29,343 bases of DNA from Saccoglossus kowalevskii (lineage: Eukaryota; Hemichordata; Enteropneusta; Harrimaniidae). The stretch covers positions 372,355-401,697 of the forward strand of contig NW_003156734.1 in the NCBI RefSeq assembly GCF_000003605.2. The letters run 5' to 3'. The position numbers were made by a program, and so were the translations under genes. This document shows, piece after piece, positions 1 to 10,913 of this stretch. Numbering within the stretch: position 1 is the stretch's first letter; each line of letters opens with the position of its first letter. The notes beneath the pieces are model-generated. The model was not told the origin of the DNA and did no database searches. It worked only from the letters and a program-made list of their open reading frames with translations.

Positions 1-663
1 CTGCTATGCAATACTACTGTCCGATTATCAATTTGTATTTAATGGTGAATGTAGTCTGACGCCATGACCAATATTTATCAATTAAGTTTCAGTGGGGGTA
101 GGGGGGTTTGGAAAAAAACTAAAGGAATTAAGTTTTTTATCGGACATCAATCTTTTGACGTCGTCCCTAAAATGTCTTAAATTGTAAGACAGTTGACATA
201 AAACTGATAGAATGAACATAGAACTCATTTTCATCACATCAGGATCAAAACAACATATATGTATTGTACCAAGAATATAAGAGTGATGCATTCATGTATA
301 CCATATGTTATATTCTTCACTCTGCTGTATGTCACTATCATTAAGTGTTAGCAGAAGGATTCTTAATAAATCAAATGACTTTCATTTTTTTTAACTCCAG
401 TTGATGCAGCTTGGCATTAAACCACTTGCGTCATTTTCACCAAAATCATATTGTTTCTACCCATCAAGCAAATTTACTGACAACGGTAATATTTCAGATA
501 CGGAATAGCATTTTAAATATAATTTACCAAGATGATAAACAGTTAGCCATTGATCTAATTCACTGACCTCTTCACCTCATTACAACATACTACTGACATA
601 CGGTATAAAGTACACTGTACACTAATTGTAATTACAGTAACTATCCCTGTGTAGTTAACTCAC
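1..663. other. Left-edge stretch, probably WD40 gene intron
   Basis: This stretch follows the last visible coding exon of the minus-strand WD40 gene, whose donor (GTGAGT read on the minus strand) lies at 658-663. It is therefore probably intron. I see no continuation exon in the required phase 0. A G-rich tract at 92-107 (runs of five and six G) is the only distinctive element. Confidence 0.5.
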
Positions 664-3451
664 CTTTGTTCCTTTCACTCCTCCTGTTATCAGCTCATCT
701 CTTACAGGATTAAAGAGAATGAACATTACAGAACTCAAATCGGAACTTACAGAACACGTCTCATCAAAATCTCTGTTGAGAACCTGAAAAAAAAATATTC
801 ACTTCATAAAACAAACAAATTTAAATCAAAAAAGATATGTACAACTCATCACTTAAATTTTGCAGAAGACTGAGAAACAATCCTTTTCTAAACACATTAC
901 TTGCTGAAAGCTTTCACAGACATACTAGAATCAAAGCAATATGTTGAGCTATTCTGTATTGAATTCAAATATTTGTTAAGAATAAGCTCAGATATTTCAG
1001 GATAATAGTGCATTATAACTACCGGGATATAATGATTCAGTAGTACAACTGAATGTTGTTTTGATCTTAAATTGAAAGCAGATTAAACCTCAAAACAAAT
1101 AGTTTTACTGAATTAAAATGGAATTAACTACTGGATTAAAATGCTTGGCAAATAAAAGATTAAACAAATCATCAGGGTATACTGCCTTATCTTTCCAATT
1201 GAAAGTTGGCTGTATTTTTTGTCTGTGTCAAACTGCTTGTTTGCTTAACAATTTGGCTATACTCCATGTATTATTTACACCCCAGGGTCTACTTTGATTT
1301 ATACCATAGGATCTGTCCATGTGGTACAAAACAAAGACATGTATCACATGATATCAAAATACATTTTGAGAATCTAATAAAGGAGATTAACCTACTTTCT
1401 CTCTTTATTGTTATTAGACAAAGGGTTTTAGAGAAGAAAACTATAAGTCAGCCAAGAAAAATACCAATGGGATTAGGAGGGCAAAAAAGGATTATCGTAA
1501 ACTACCTTTCTCAAACAATTGCAGAGGTCAAGAGAGTTGACACATAGAAGATTAGCCATTATAATATATATAGGTTAAGCAGGTCATTCAATATCTTTAA
1601 GTCACAACAGACCAGAGTGAAACAGGTTATTGTTCAGCACATATTTTCACTTATAAGGTAGCATAAAGTATCATGTTTTAAGTGTATATCAGAATTAAAA
1701 ATCAAAACTTGTGTTGTCAAAATTCACAGTAATCAAATTAATAATTAACACAATTAAATACTGGCAAAATGAATTTTAAAATGGAATAATGTAAGTTACA
1801 CCAAAAAATAATAAAAATCAACATGATTTTTTTTTGTTTCTGGGTCTTACTTTATTCTGAGGAACCTCAGAACAATTCTTATTGCATGTATATTTTGTCA
1901 TAGTTTCATCCAGAATCATTATGTTCATATATTAAACAATACTTATTCATGATAAAAATATTCAAGATCATATTAAGTTGATATGTGTAATTTGAATGAA
2001 GCATGCCACACTGCATGTCTGCTGTGTGCCACTAAACATTAAAGTATACATTGTAGATATACTTACCCTTAATGAAAAATCTTTGCCTAAACAAAAATAT
2101 ACATTATATTTTCTTGCATAAATAATTTTTCTCAATAATCTGTTCTGGTATTTGGGATAACTCATTGATCTAACCACTGCAAAATGAAAAAAAATATTAC
2201 AGGGTGATATCAACTGATTAGAGAACAATTGTAGAAACTTTAATGTTTTAATTCATGATATAGTCCACTGCCTATTGTCAGTATACATGAACACACATTT
2301 TCTTTTTTGGGTGATTTTGCCCTTCTAGAAAATATATAAAGAGTATCATTATGGACAACCTTTTTATGACCATACTAAAGTAAATTCACTCGAAGTCATT
2401 GGCCACTAATTTCATCCCAACATGCTAGATAGACAATGACCACCTGTTGGACATAGGACATGGCCACTCTCGGGGTGGTAAATAAACATTGATCTAAAAT
2501 GTGACGGAATGTCCAAGCATAACCTAACATGTATCTAGCTTAAAACTAGCTAAACTTACTGGTAATTACTTTAAAATACTGGAATTTTATGAAAAAGGAA
2601 AGCTAAACAGCCAAAACTCAACGTGCAGTTTTTTAATTAATTTGTTCTACAATGACGAGTAAATATACATTTAAATGAGAGATTTAAGCATTACTCAAAT
2701 CAAAAGATGATTTTCTTACCTATGTTTTCTAGGGCATCTTTGTTCCATGTACAGATACCTCTAGTGTCTAAAAATATGAATTCTCTTGTCCTTGGGTTGT
2801 ATGTAACTGATGAAAAATTGAAGAATACTGAGTTAATCTTATGACATGACAAATTAACTTTCATCACTCAAGAGTATGAAAGTCCTGTGTTTCTTTAGCA
2901 TGATACAGTTGCTCAAGTTTATAGTGACATCATTGTTATTGACTGTTTTTTATAATACTACTGCCTCAGTTGTTTTTTTCATAACAGAATAATTACAGAA
3001 AGCTGGTTAATACACAGTTTAAAAAAAAAATAATAAAAAATTCAAATCTGAAATGCTTACCATCAACCAGATCAGTCAGCATCTTATTGTGTTCATAATG
3101 ACCTCTCTGTTGAAATCCATATGGTATCTGGTTAAAATTAGCTTTCTCCCCATATTTATCCGGTGTTCCACTCTCACAAGTCTCTTCTTTATCCGGTGTT
3201 CCACTCTTACAAGTCTCTGCTTCGTTATCATCTCGATCTTTACCTGGTGTTTCACTTTTATAAAAGTCATCTTTGCTGTCATCCAAGTCATTATCAGAAT
3301 CCTCTTCATATAAAACTGGGTATTCCATTTCTTCAATGATGACATCATCAATTATGTCCAGGCTATACTTTCCAGAGTTTGAACCAAGGTCTAGATCTTG
3401 ATTGAGATCCATTTCTGTGGTGGAGACGTTTTCTACTGAGATCTCACTCAT
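664..3451 (-). CDS. WD40-like protein, N-terminal part (4 exons, partial)
   Basis: Four exons read on the minus strand: 3451-3061, 2806-2720, 2176-2067 and 783-664. All have GT-AG borders and compatible phases (1, 1, 0, 0), giving 236 residues before the gene leaves the window. The start is supported by an in-frame TAA a few codons upstream. Residues 1-130 are acidic and low in complexity (Asp/Glu-rich, with SGTPDK repeats), so likely disordered. From about 125 on the sequence looks like beta-propeller blades: hydrophobic strands ending in FLDTRGICTWN, VYFCLGKDFSLRVLNRDF and FNPVRDELITGGVKGTK, each like the end of a WD repeat. From memory the opening resembles long ciliary WD-repeat proteins such as WDR97 or WDR87; this is tentative, so no symbol is given. 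The downstream exons would settle it. Confidence 0.75.
3155..3255 (-). repeat. In-frame 33-bp repeat in WD40 gene exon 1
   Basis: Two near-identical 33-bp units begin at 3155 and 3188 (plus-strand reading starts TTTATCCGGTGTTCCACTC), and a diverged third begins at 3239. On the minus strand they encode SGTPDK, SGTPDK and SETPGK, with ETC before the first two SG pairs. The spacings of 33 and 51 bp are multiples of three, so copy number could change without breaking the frame. Confidence 0.85.
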
Positions 3452-3562
3452 TATGGATAAAGTCAGTTAGGATTTAAGTTCTCATAAAGTCATCGATTCT
3501 CAGCATTCACATATTTATTGACTTTCATTGATGCTGAACAATTGACATAATAGTTTATTGTT

Positions 3563-3704
3563 GTTACCAACAACCACACATTGTTACTATCCTCATTCCA
3601 ATCACCCTCTACCTATGACAATACAGAGATCAACATCGGTGTACATTCATTGCCTATCAGTCTACAATAAAGATGGTGATTGATTGGTTTCTGTGTTTGA
3701 TTGG
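3563..3704 (-). promoter_or_regulatory. Putative promoter of the WD40 gene: two CCAAT boxes and an X-box-like site
   Basis: Read on the minus strand, CCAAT occurs at 3704-3700 and 3687-3683, 17 bp apart and 230-250 bp upstream of the ATG at 3451. Paired CCAAT boxes are typical NF-Y sites. At 3574-3563 lies GTTGTTGGTAAC, which fits the loose RFX half-site pair RYYNYY-RRNRAC without a spacer. This suggests transcription starting near 3600. An alternative 3' splice site at 3774 would make this region 5' UTR instead. Confidence 0.4.
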
Positions 3705-5141
3705 TGTACTTATTTTCTATTACTTCATTATAGTGTTGGCTCTTTGTCTACAATGCCATACCAAACACAAACCTGAAATGAAACAATAGAAAAAGATTTT
3801 AACTAGGCTTTATAGCAGGATTTTCGTGAAAATAAGCTTGCAACTGTACAATCGTCTTATGTTGTTTTATATGAACAAGTTACATTACAATAAGTATAAA
3901 TGCATGTAGTTTTAATAAATATGAATGGATAACAATGGAGATAACTAACCTATTTTGAGACATAAATTAGCTTATAAAGTCTGCAAAATTAGAAACTTGT
4001 CATTTTTTCAATTATGAAAGACTCTTCCAACAGTTTCTATTCTAAATACATTTGACATTATCTCAAAATTGTGTGAGACATAATGTGAAAAAATGTACAT
4101 ATCTGGAATAACATAGCACTTTTTGCTTCCATGTGCAAAATATGTACAAATGTAGCTCCTACCATATCTGCATCTTGAAGTATGCGCACATCACAAATCA
4201 CAATAATTAGAACTGAATAAACTGGTACTTTTAAATTATTATTAAATTATTGATATTTTTTGATTTTATCAAGAAGAAAATATTTTTTTTTTAATTATTT
4301 TTCATGAGAACAGTTCACAACATTACCAAATTCAGTCAGTCTGAGTCTGAAACTTAGCAGCATTTTAAAGTTTGAAGTCAACTTGAAAGCAACTCAATTT
4401 AGAGTGTGCATACTTATTGCAACTGCAAATGTAATAAAGCTATCCAATTTCAAAACACTTACTTGTCTGTAGTTATATCTATGGCAATCACCTAAAGTGC
4501 ATAGAGGGGTATAGTTGCACATTGGATACATAGTAAATAATTGAGCCATTCAAAGCTTCCAATCAAGTCATATCAGTTGATGCCATTCTATTGTGTGCTA
4601 TGAAGCCTATGAACACTGTAACACAATAGTTTGGGGTTGTACCCAACCATTGAAAAACTGTTCTACAGATCAATGGCTCTATATACTGCACTGTGATCTC
4701 CGATAACTCAAATCATCTAGCCTAACAATGAGGGAATATTATGGTTGTATATAATGAAAAGGACCAGGGGCAAATATGCCATTATAGTTCATTGTACTAG
4801 GTTGCAATGTGTTTTATGCAATATGCTATTTGTTTTGTTGCGTTTTTTTTTGTGCTCAGATTGAGGAAGCAAATGCCTAATTACACGGCTGGGAATTCAC
4901 AATTTATAAGCTCCTGGAGAAACAATCCAAGCATCCAATGCAAATCTACTACTCTGTCAAATTATTACAATCATAATCATGTATGTTCACATCCATCAAA
5001 CCATACATACCCTTAACAATTAATTGCACAAAGCTTAATCAACTGGTAAGTATATTTGTAAGCTTTCATGCATGAAAAATAAAACAAATCCAGGTTTTCC
5101 ACTGATGACAACAAATCTGACAACCCTGGCAGACCACTCAC
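3705..5141. other. Stretch without a supported gene
   Basis: No recognisable protein. On the minus strand I see isolated splice-like sites: a 3' site at 3774 after a T-rich tract, a GTAAGT donor at about 4464 with a pyrimidine-rich acceptor 29 bp before it, and a GTAGGA donor near 4163. These could be untranslated or alternative exons of a minus-strand transcript, but the reading frames do not chain together. The ORF at 4807-5016 on the plus strand looks random. Confidence 0.4.
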
Positions 5142-5760
5142 TTTACTCGTGTTTCATCACCATTTATGATGAAGAGGCCGCGGAACAGCAGCATCAAATC
5201 TGTGATCGACTCTTTGGGTAGGCACCAACGTTCATTCCAGATTTTCAATACTAGTACATGTTCTTTTCTCTGAGAATTGCTCACAGAACAACAACACCCC
5301 CTCTCTTCTCATATTAAATATGAGAGAAAATTCGGGTGAAAGTCGAGGAGTATCTTCGATAAATTTTAAAATTTATGTTTACAAATAAAGGGGCATGGGA
5401 AAATATCAATACCACTTTCTGGGCTTTATTTCACGACTGTAACACCGGGCTATGTTCACGATTCGAATCCACGGTTGCCAACCGACCTCCTGCTGTACAG
5501 ATGTCATGTACAGCTCTGGCAGATACCTATAATTCCCGCAGACATGTAAATGTCACTAAAGTAGACTGAAACTGTCAAATTTAAGAGATTTAGACATATA
5601 ACCTTGAGTATAAACAGTGTACCTACCTCAACTCGCCCGATGACACAACTGGCCTGCATCAAAAGATCATGTCCAACGACACAAATCAGTGGAGATTACC
5701 ATTAATTTGGAGATAATCTTTATGTACAGCGATGAGACACAATGTCATCAGTTGTAGTTA
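5142..5760 (-). CDS. Two candidate coding exons, unknown protein
   Basis: On the minus strand a 3' splice site at 5761 opens a segment ending in a GTAGGT donor after 5632. A second segment, 5269-5142, lies between a CAG acceptor and a GTGAGT donor. Joined, they stay open in one frame from the ATG at 5664: MQASCVIGRVE continues into RKEHVLVLKIWNERWCLPKE and ends near GDETRVK, about 53 residues with phase 2 at the exit. The second segment is visibly richer in G+C than its surroundings. No family is recognised. It could be a small gene, 5' exons of an alternative WD40-gene transcript (an in-frame acceptor exists at 3447), or untranslated exons. The opposite strand is also open over 5094-5219, so the coding strand is not certain. 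Confidence 0.3.
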
Positions 5761-6119
5761 CCTAAAATTATAATAAAGTCCAATAAAATTGACAGGATGT
5801 TGAAAAAAATAACCGAAATCCACTGCCACAGACTGTCCAAACTTTGTATACACTTGTTGCTGGCGAGTAATCCGGGGGTCGCATAAATTATGCAAATATT
5901 GACCTATAACCTTTGAAACTTCGTCGCGGTGCAGAAGGGAGGGTTGTTATTATAAATATCAAAAAAATATAAACTAATTAATTGAAACCCTCAAAAGCAT
6001 TAACTCATAGCATGTATGTATAGTAATGTTTGGATTTTGTGCACGAAGTTTTACAAACTCTTTTCCTAAATTTGCCAATGATTTTCCAAAGGAATGAAGG
6101 TATTTGTATAACTCGACAT

Positions 6120-6129
6120 AGGTGGCGCC
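6120..6129 (+). promoter_or_regulatory. CTCF-like core AGGTGGCGCC
   Basis: AGGTGGCGC is the invertebrate (Drosophila-type) CTCF core. It lies upstream of the minus-strand candidate exons at 5142-5760. Sequence match only. Confidence 0.3.
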
Positions 6130-8049
6130 TTCTCGATTCTTCTTCATTCATTCTAAACCACATTCCATTGACGTTTGAAAATTGGGGTTAGCAGTAAATC
6201 CAGCAAGTAAATCTAAGGTTAAACACGTTGACGCCAAAATAACATCTTATTCATTTATTAGAATAGACCTTGGTATCATATTGAGTAGTAGTATTAAAAC
6301 ATGAAATGCAACATATTTGATTTCACCCATATTTACAAATAATAATCCTATCAAGAAGACGAATAAAGTTATACTGTATTAAAACCCATAATGCATTGCA
6401 TTCGGATGCACGAAAAAATAGAATTGGTCAGTTCGGGAAGAATCAATATTAAAAATATCTAAAGAAACATCTTCGACGCATTGTTAACTTTTATAATGTA
6501 TTTTGTTATATTGTGTATAGAAGTTTTGCTTTTTTGGTGCGGCAAGCGCATTGAAGCAGATTGAATTCGTTGGCTCGCTGGCTCAGTCTGCGCCTTCCCT
6601 ACCTTGGTGTATTCTATGCGAAGAAAAAATCATTATTTGGACGGTGCTAAAATAACGCTGCCGAGATAGAAAAAGCGACATAATATTGCCTGGGGCCCGG
6701 GTGACTTATAATTGAAACAACTTGTATATTTGCAAAAAGCTAGAGCTCAAAGAAACCAATTGCTTTATGTCATTTGGGTTTCGATTGAGTTAACTCAAAA
6801 AGTACCTACACTTATTGCAAAGAAATGACTTGAAAACTTCATGCCTACGTTATACTAGTTTTTTTCGATTTAAATTTGCACTAAAATGCTATGGCAATAT
6901 TGTCCACTTTGTCAGGGTGGGTAGGTTACGGATAAAGTAGTGTCGATGGGACAGTATAAAAACAACGAGGCCAGACAAACATTTAACATACATCAAGGGC
7001 CGTGTTGCCAACAAATTGTCTTATATGGCATAGAAATCTCAGGGAGAAATACTGATGTATTTCACACAACTTTGTTTAATCAACATGTTCCACACAGTTC
7101 TCGTGTCGCCGAAATACAGTTACCTCTTATTGTTTAGTTCAATGTACTGCATACTTACATAATCGATGCATTTTTGCAGTTAATTACTAGTACCATGAAT
7201 TGTTTTGTACGTGAACTTTTGACGAACAGTCCCGCGAACAGTCCTGCAACGATCCCTTTTTAAATCTTCTTTGTTCGTCTCCAGTTTAGAGCAGGCAATT
7301 TTGCCTATTCAGCAGTTGTGTGCAATATCGCACTCTAAATTGATCGATCTACCTGCCCTTAGAAGATTATATATATATATATTCTTTATCTAGGTGCATT
7401 TTGAATAACTATGACAGCATTGATGGGTGTGTTCAATTATTTTAAGATTTGTTCCAGTTATTTTCAGCTATTGTCGCGTCTGGTGTTCCCAAAGTTCTAC
7501 TTATAATTAACCGTATATAGATAATGCATTATATGTTTTGCCATCTTTCGAATGTCAATAATTTTGGTGTACTCCTATCATCGAATGTGAACCTAACATC
7601 GAATATGGGACTTTTGTATGTTGGATTTTGTCAAACGTACAATGCGTTGCGCAATATCGATATTTTTTAAGTTTTGAGAAGCATTGACCTGCAAAAATAT
7701 TCGCCCGTCGTATTTCCAATTTCAACTCAAAACGATGATATTAATAGACAATTAACATTCTATATTTCAGTCAAAAAATGTTGTTTTAATTTGATTGTTT
7801 GGTATTTGTTGTCTTGTTTGTTTTACATGTAGTTGAAGCCTCCGTTGTCTTTCAGAAGAAATAAATAAATAAATCTAGAAAATATTACACAGTCTCTCTA
7901 TATTAAATAAAACTGAATGATGTGATAAAACAACGTAGGATGTGTCCAGTCTGCTACACTAAGACGTTATCTGGCAGAGCTGATTTATGAATTCCACTTC
8001 CCCCACTATCACCATCACGCGGATGGGCCGATACGTGCTAAATTTGAGT

Positions 8050-8058
8050 GCGCCCTCT
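8050..8058 (-). promoter_or_regulatory. CTCF-like core AGAGGGCGC
   Basis: Minus-strand reading is ACAAGAGGGCGCA, fitting the vertebrate-style CTCF core CCASYAGRGGGCGC at most positions. It lies in the gene-free stretch between the WD40 and TRPV genes. Confidence 0.3.
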
Positions 8059-8361
8059 TGTGTTTGAACTTGAAACTACATTGTGCGTTCAAAATTAGGC
8101 TGGTTCGCGGACCACTGGTAGTTTATAAAATATGTGTTCAGAACGTAAATCGGAGCAAGATGAAGTTATTACTGTTCAATGTCTATGCTAATTTAGTTAG
8201 TTCGAGTTGAATATAGTTCTATAAACTAACACATATTTTGACTCGCCAATCAATCAACTAGCTGCACGTGTGAAAAACTAATTATCATGAGTTATGCGTG
8301 TCTTCATCGGCAAATCCACTCATTCAGACGATGCAATGGTTGGCATAAAATCTCATCATGG

Positions 8362-8373
8362 TGCGCATGCGTG
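8362..8373 (+). promoter_or_regulatory. NRF1-like site TGCGCATGCGTG
   Basis: The site matches 11 of 12 positions of the NRF1 consensus YGCGCAYGCGCR, unusual in such AT-rich DNA. About 345 bp downstream is a strong donor (GTAAGT at 8719), so this may mark a distal promoter with a noncoding first exon. No transcript can be proven from sequence. Confidence 0.3.
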
Positions 8374-9916
8374 TTACGTCTCTGATATTCGGTGCATTGA
8401 CCGCCGTTACATGTTCAGACAAAGAACTTAGGAAACACACAATAAATCAGAACTATTTTTTTTTTATTTGTTGGTTCATAGTTTAACACGTTGTCGTAGT
8501 TAGAAAGCAGAAAGCCTTCATAGCTTAGGTGGAGACAAACAAACACTTAACACTATTTATGGCTTCGGTGATAAATTGACGAACCGTACCCAGCATTCAT
8601 AGGGCGAGTTGCTGTTCTTGCAGTCTTGGTAGTGTTTATGTAAGTCTTAACGGATACGATATCATTATTGGTAATTATAATATTATAGTTACGCTGTGGG
8701 CATAACTATAAAAGCATGGTAAGTACATATACAGTTGATAGTGATACATGTATATCCATGGGAACCAAGTAAAGTGAAAGCACATACAGTAATCTTATTT
8801 AATTGGTTCACAAAATCGCTCACATAGTACATGCAATTAGGACATATATATTTGAGTTTTAAGGTTTAATTTTTAATTATTATCATGTTTATTATGTGTG
8901 ATTGTCAGATACTCCCTCCTGTTTTATGTGTACGAAACGTATGTCTGTCAAAACCATTTATAAAACACCCCGTGTCTGTATATTAATTATTAACTAGTTG
9001 GGGTGAATATTTGTGACGATTTATTTAGATACATGTTTTTACAGTTCTCCACGACTCTTATCCAACTTTTTACCATGGTTTTTAGTTGTATGATTTTAAA
9101 CACTGAGCATCTCATATACAATGTGTGATCACGAATACGTCACTTTTCCCAGCCGAAAGTGACCCACTTCAGATACAATACATAGGAATTCAATACGATC
9201 GCAATACGTACCGGTATACTGACGTTTAACTGCTGACACAATCAACTGTCCTCTAAGGTTACATCAGTAGTAGGTTCATGCATTAGCCAATCATATTGTA
9301 ATGTTGCTGTTCATTATCGTAACATCTCTGTTGATTGATATTATTATGTAATAGCACACTGATTGATATATGAATATGTTATTGAAGTGGATTATTACAA
9401 CGTCATGATATCATTCATTAGACCCTGACGCGTCCTCGGGGCCTCATAGTCATGTCTACATATATGGTCACAATTTGTTTTTAAAACTATAAGTGAAAAT
9501 GATACATTCGCGAAATTGGAGCAATGATAACGAAATGGTGGTGTTTTGCTAGTTTAAAACTCAGAAAATACTCCAACTACTGACTCCAACTACTGTAACA
9601 GCTAAATGCATAAAATTAGAAACGCCAGTACCAAGTATCAGTTGAAGTATACGAAACTTGGAACACGTGCACTTCATCGAACGCTTAAACTTCTACATGA
9701 GAAGATTATTTATACTGACTTTTCGACAATACTGGGATTGTCTCCATCGGAAAAAAAAATAAAAATAATCTGTAGAATTACAATCTCGATGCAGATCGTT
9801 TATCAGCTGTGGTCGCGATGATTTTCGTACTATTTTCATACTATAATATCGATTGAATAAATTTCAAATAATTTTACTGCACCGTACAGCGCAAGATAAT
9901 ATCTTAGTTCGGATTG

Positions 9917-9930
9917 GTTTCCAAGGTAAC
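9917..9930 (+). promoter_or_regulatory. RFX X-box, 13/14 match
   Basis: GTTTCCAAGGTAAC differs from the X-box consensus GTTNCCATGGNAAC only at one central base. It lies 3.6 kb upstream of the TRPV start codon. A left half-site GTTGCCATG follows at 9955, next to a half-CRE TGACG. Confidence 0.5.
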
Positions 9931-10044
9931 CGTTCTTCATTACGTCATCATGACGTTGCCATGTACATTTTCGCCAGACATTATTAAATTACTGAATACT
10001 AGTACATGTACATGGAAACAAAACGTCGCCATCTATGCCTAGTG

Positions 10045-10058
10045 GTTGCTATCACGTG
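10045..10058 (+). promoter_or_regulatory. RFX half-site overlapping an E-box
   Basis: GTTGCTAT gives the left half of an X-box. The right half is replaced by an E-box, CACGTG at 10053-10058. On its own this is weak; it is listed because it sits between two strong X-boxes. Confidence 0.25.
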
Positions 10059-10574
10059 AGAAAACAGTCGTTTCACTTTCATTGACCGTGTCCGTTGCAA
10101 GTGACTACGATCCTTTTATATGCAAATACATGTAATAGACTACGGTGATAATGTAGTCGGTATAGTATCCACAACCACCCGGCCATGTTTTCGTCGATAG
10201 CTACCTCTCTCTGTATTCACTATATTGTGAAATAATATGATATACAGTGTTAAGTAATTTTCATATTTCGTCGATATATACCCGGGCGTAGATGACTCGG
10301 AAACGAACCTCGAGTGGTAAGTACGTTTATTCATTACTGACTCTAAATCATCCATCATGCAACGACACACTGTAACAAAATGAATGTTACATTCTATTTC
10401 CGGTTTGTTGGATTAACATTTTATGCGACTCCAGGAACGACTACTAGATTATAGTGTCGCATCATTTGTGTTATTATAATTAAAACACAAAAAACACGTT
10501 ATTTTAAACATTCACACTGTTGTCTGATTTGACATACGGGCAAATATGTGTCGTGAAACGCAATTACTATCGCC

Positions 10575-10588
10575 GTTGCTATAGCAAC
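10575..10588 (+). promoter_or_regulatory. RFX X-box, perfect palindrome
   Basis: GTTGCTATAGCAAC is a perfect 14-bp inverted repeat of the RFX half-site GTTGCTA. It matches the consensus at 12 of 14 positions, and both deviations are the symmetric transitions RFX sites tolerate. Confidence 0.5.
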
Positions 10589-10899
10589 ACTTGTAAATAA
10601 TAACACTGCGTTCTCGTACATTTGTATTCGTGCATATTTGATGAGAATGAAAGGTTTTACACCACCAATCGATATTATCTTTGACATTTCACGAATTGTG
10701 GAAGGTCATTTATCACAAGGAGCCGAAACAATCGACACCACCTAATTGTGTCATGTCTTGAAGCAGACAATGCACCTTTCAACAGTTATTTGTTACGAAT
10801 ATTACGTAATGTTATTCACGCTAAAAAAAAAGCCTGATACTAGTTGACAACGCTGGGACACACGAGGACGTGACTGCGACAACGTGTGAATATCACATG

Positions 10900-10913
10900 G
10901 TCGCCATGGCAAC
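10900..10913 (+). promoter_or_regulatory. RFX X-box, 13/14 match
   Basis: GTCGCCATGGCAAC has the full CCATGG centre and an intact right half AAC, with a single T-to-C change in the left half. It is the most canonical X-box in the window. Confidence 0.55.

Larger units (their letters stand above)
5761..9916. other. Long stretch without a supported gene
   Basis: I see no convincing exon. Contents: a CTCF-like core at 6120, a TA run near 7366-7383, another CTCF-like core at 8050, an NRF1-like site at 8362, and good 5' splice site consensus after 8718 (GCATG then GTAAGT). The short ORF at 6940-7137 (plus) has no recognisable motif. The splice site and the NRF1-like site are the only hints of a transcript start. 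Confidence 0.5.

Noticed and set aside
3053-3351. ORFs in other frames over WD40 exon 1 (plus strand 3053-3313, minus strand 3076-3351)
   Set aside because: Shadows of the repeat-rich coding exon in other frames.
5458-5480. GATTCGAATCC, close to a tRNA B box
   Set aside because: No A box at the right distance and no cloverleaf can be folded around it, so neither a tRNA nor a tRNA-derived SINE is supported.
9606-9821. 71-codon basic plus-strand ORF
   Set aside because: Random-looking composition in AT-rich DNA, no exon borders, no family.
10499-10687. 62-codon minus-strand ORF with one hydrophobic segment
   Set aside because: No homology recognised; it overlaps the palindromic X-box, and the region reads better as regulatory DNA.
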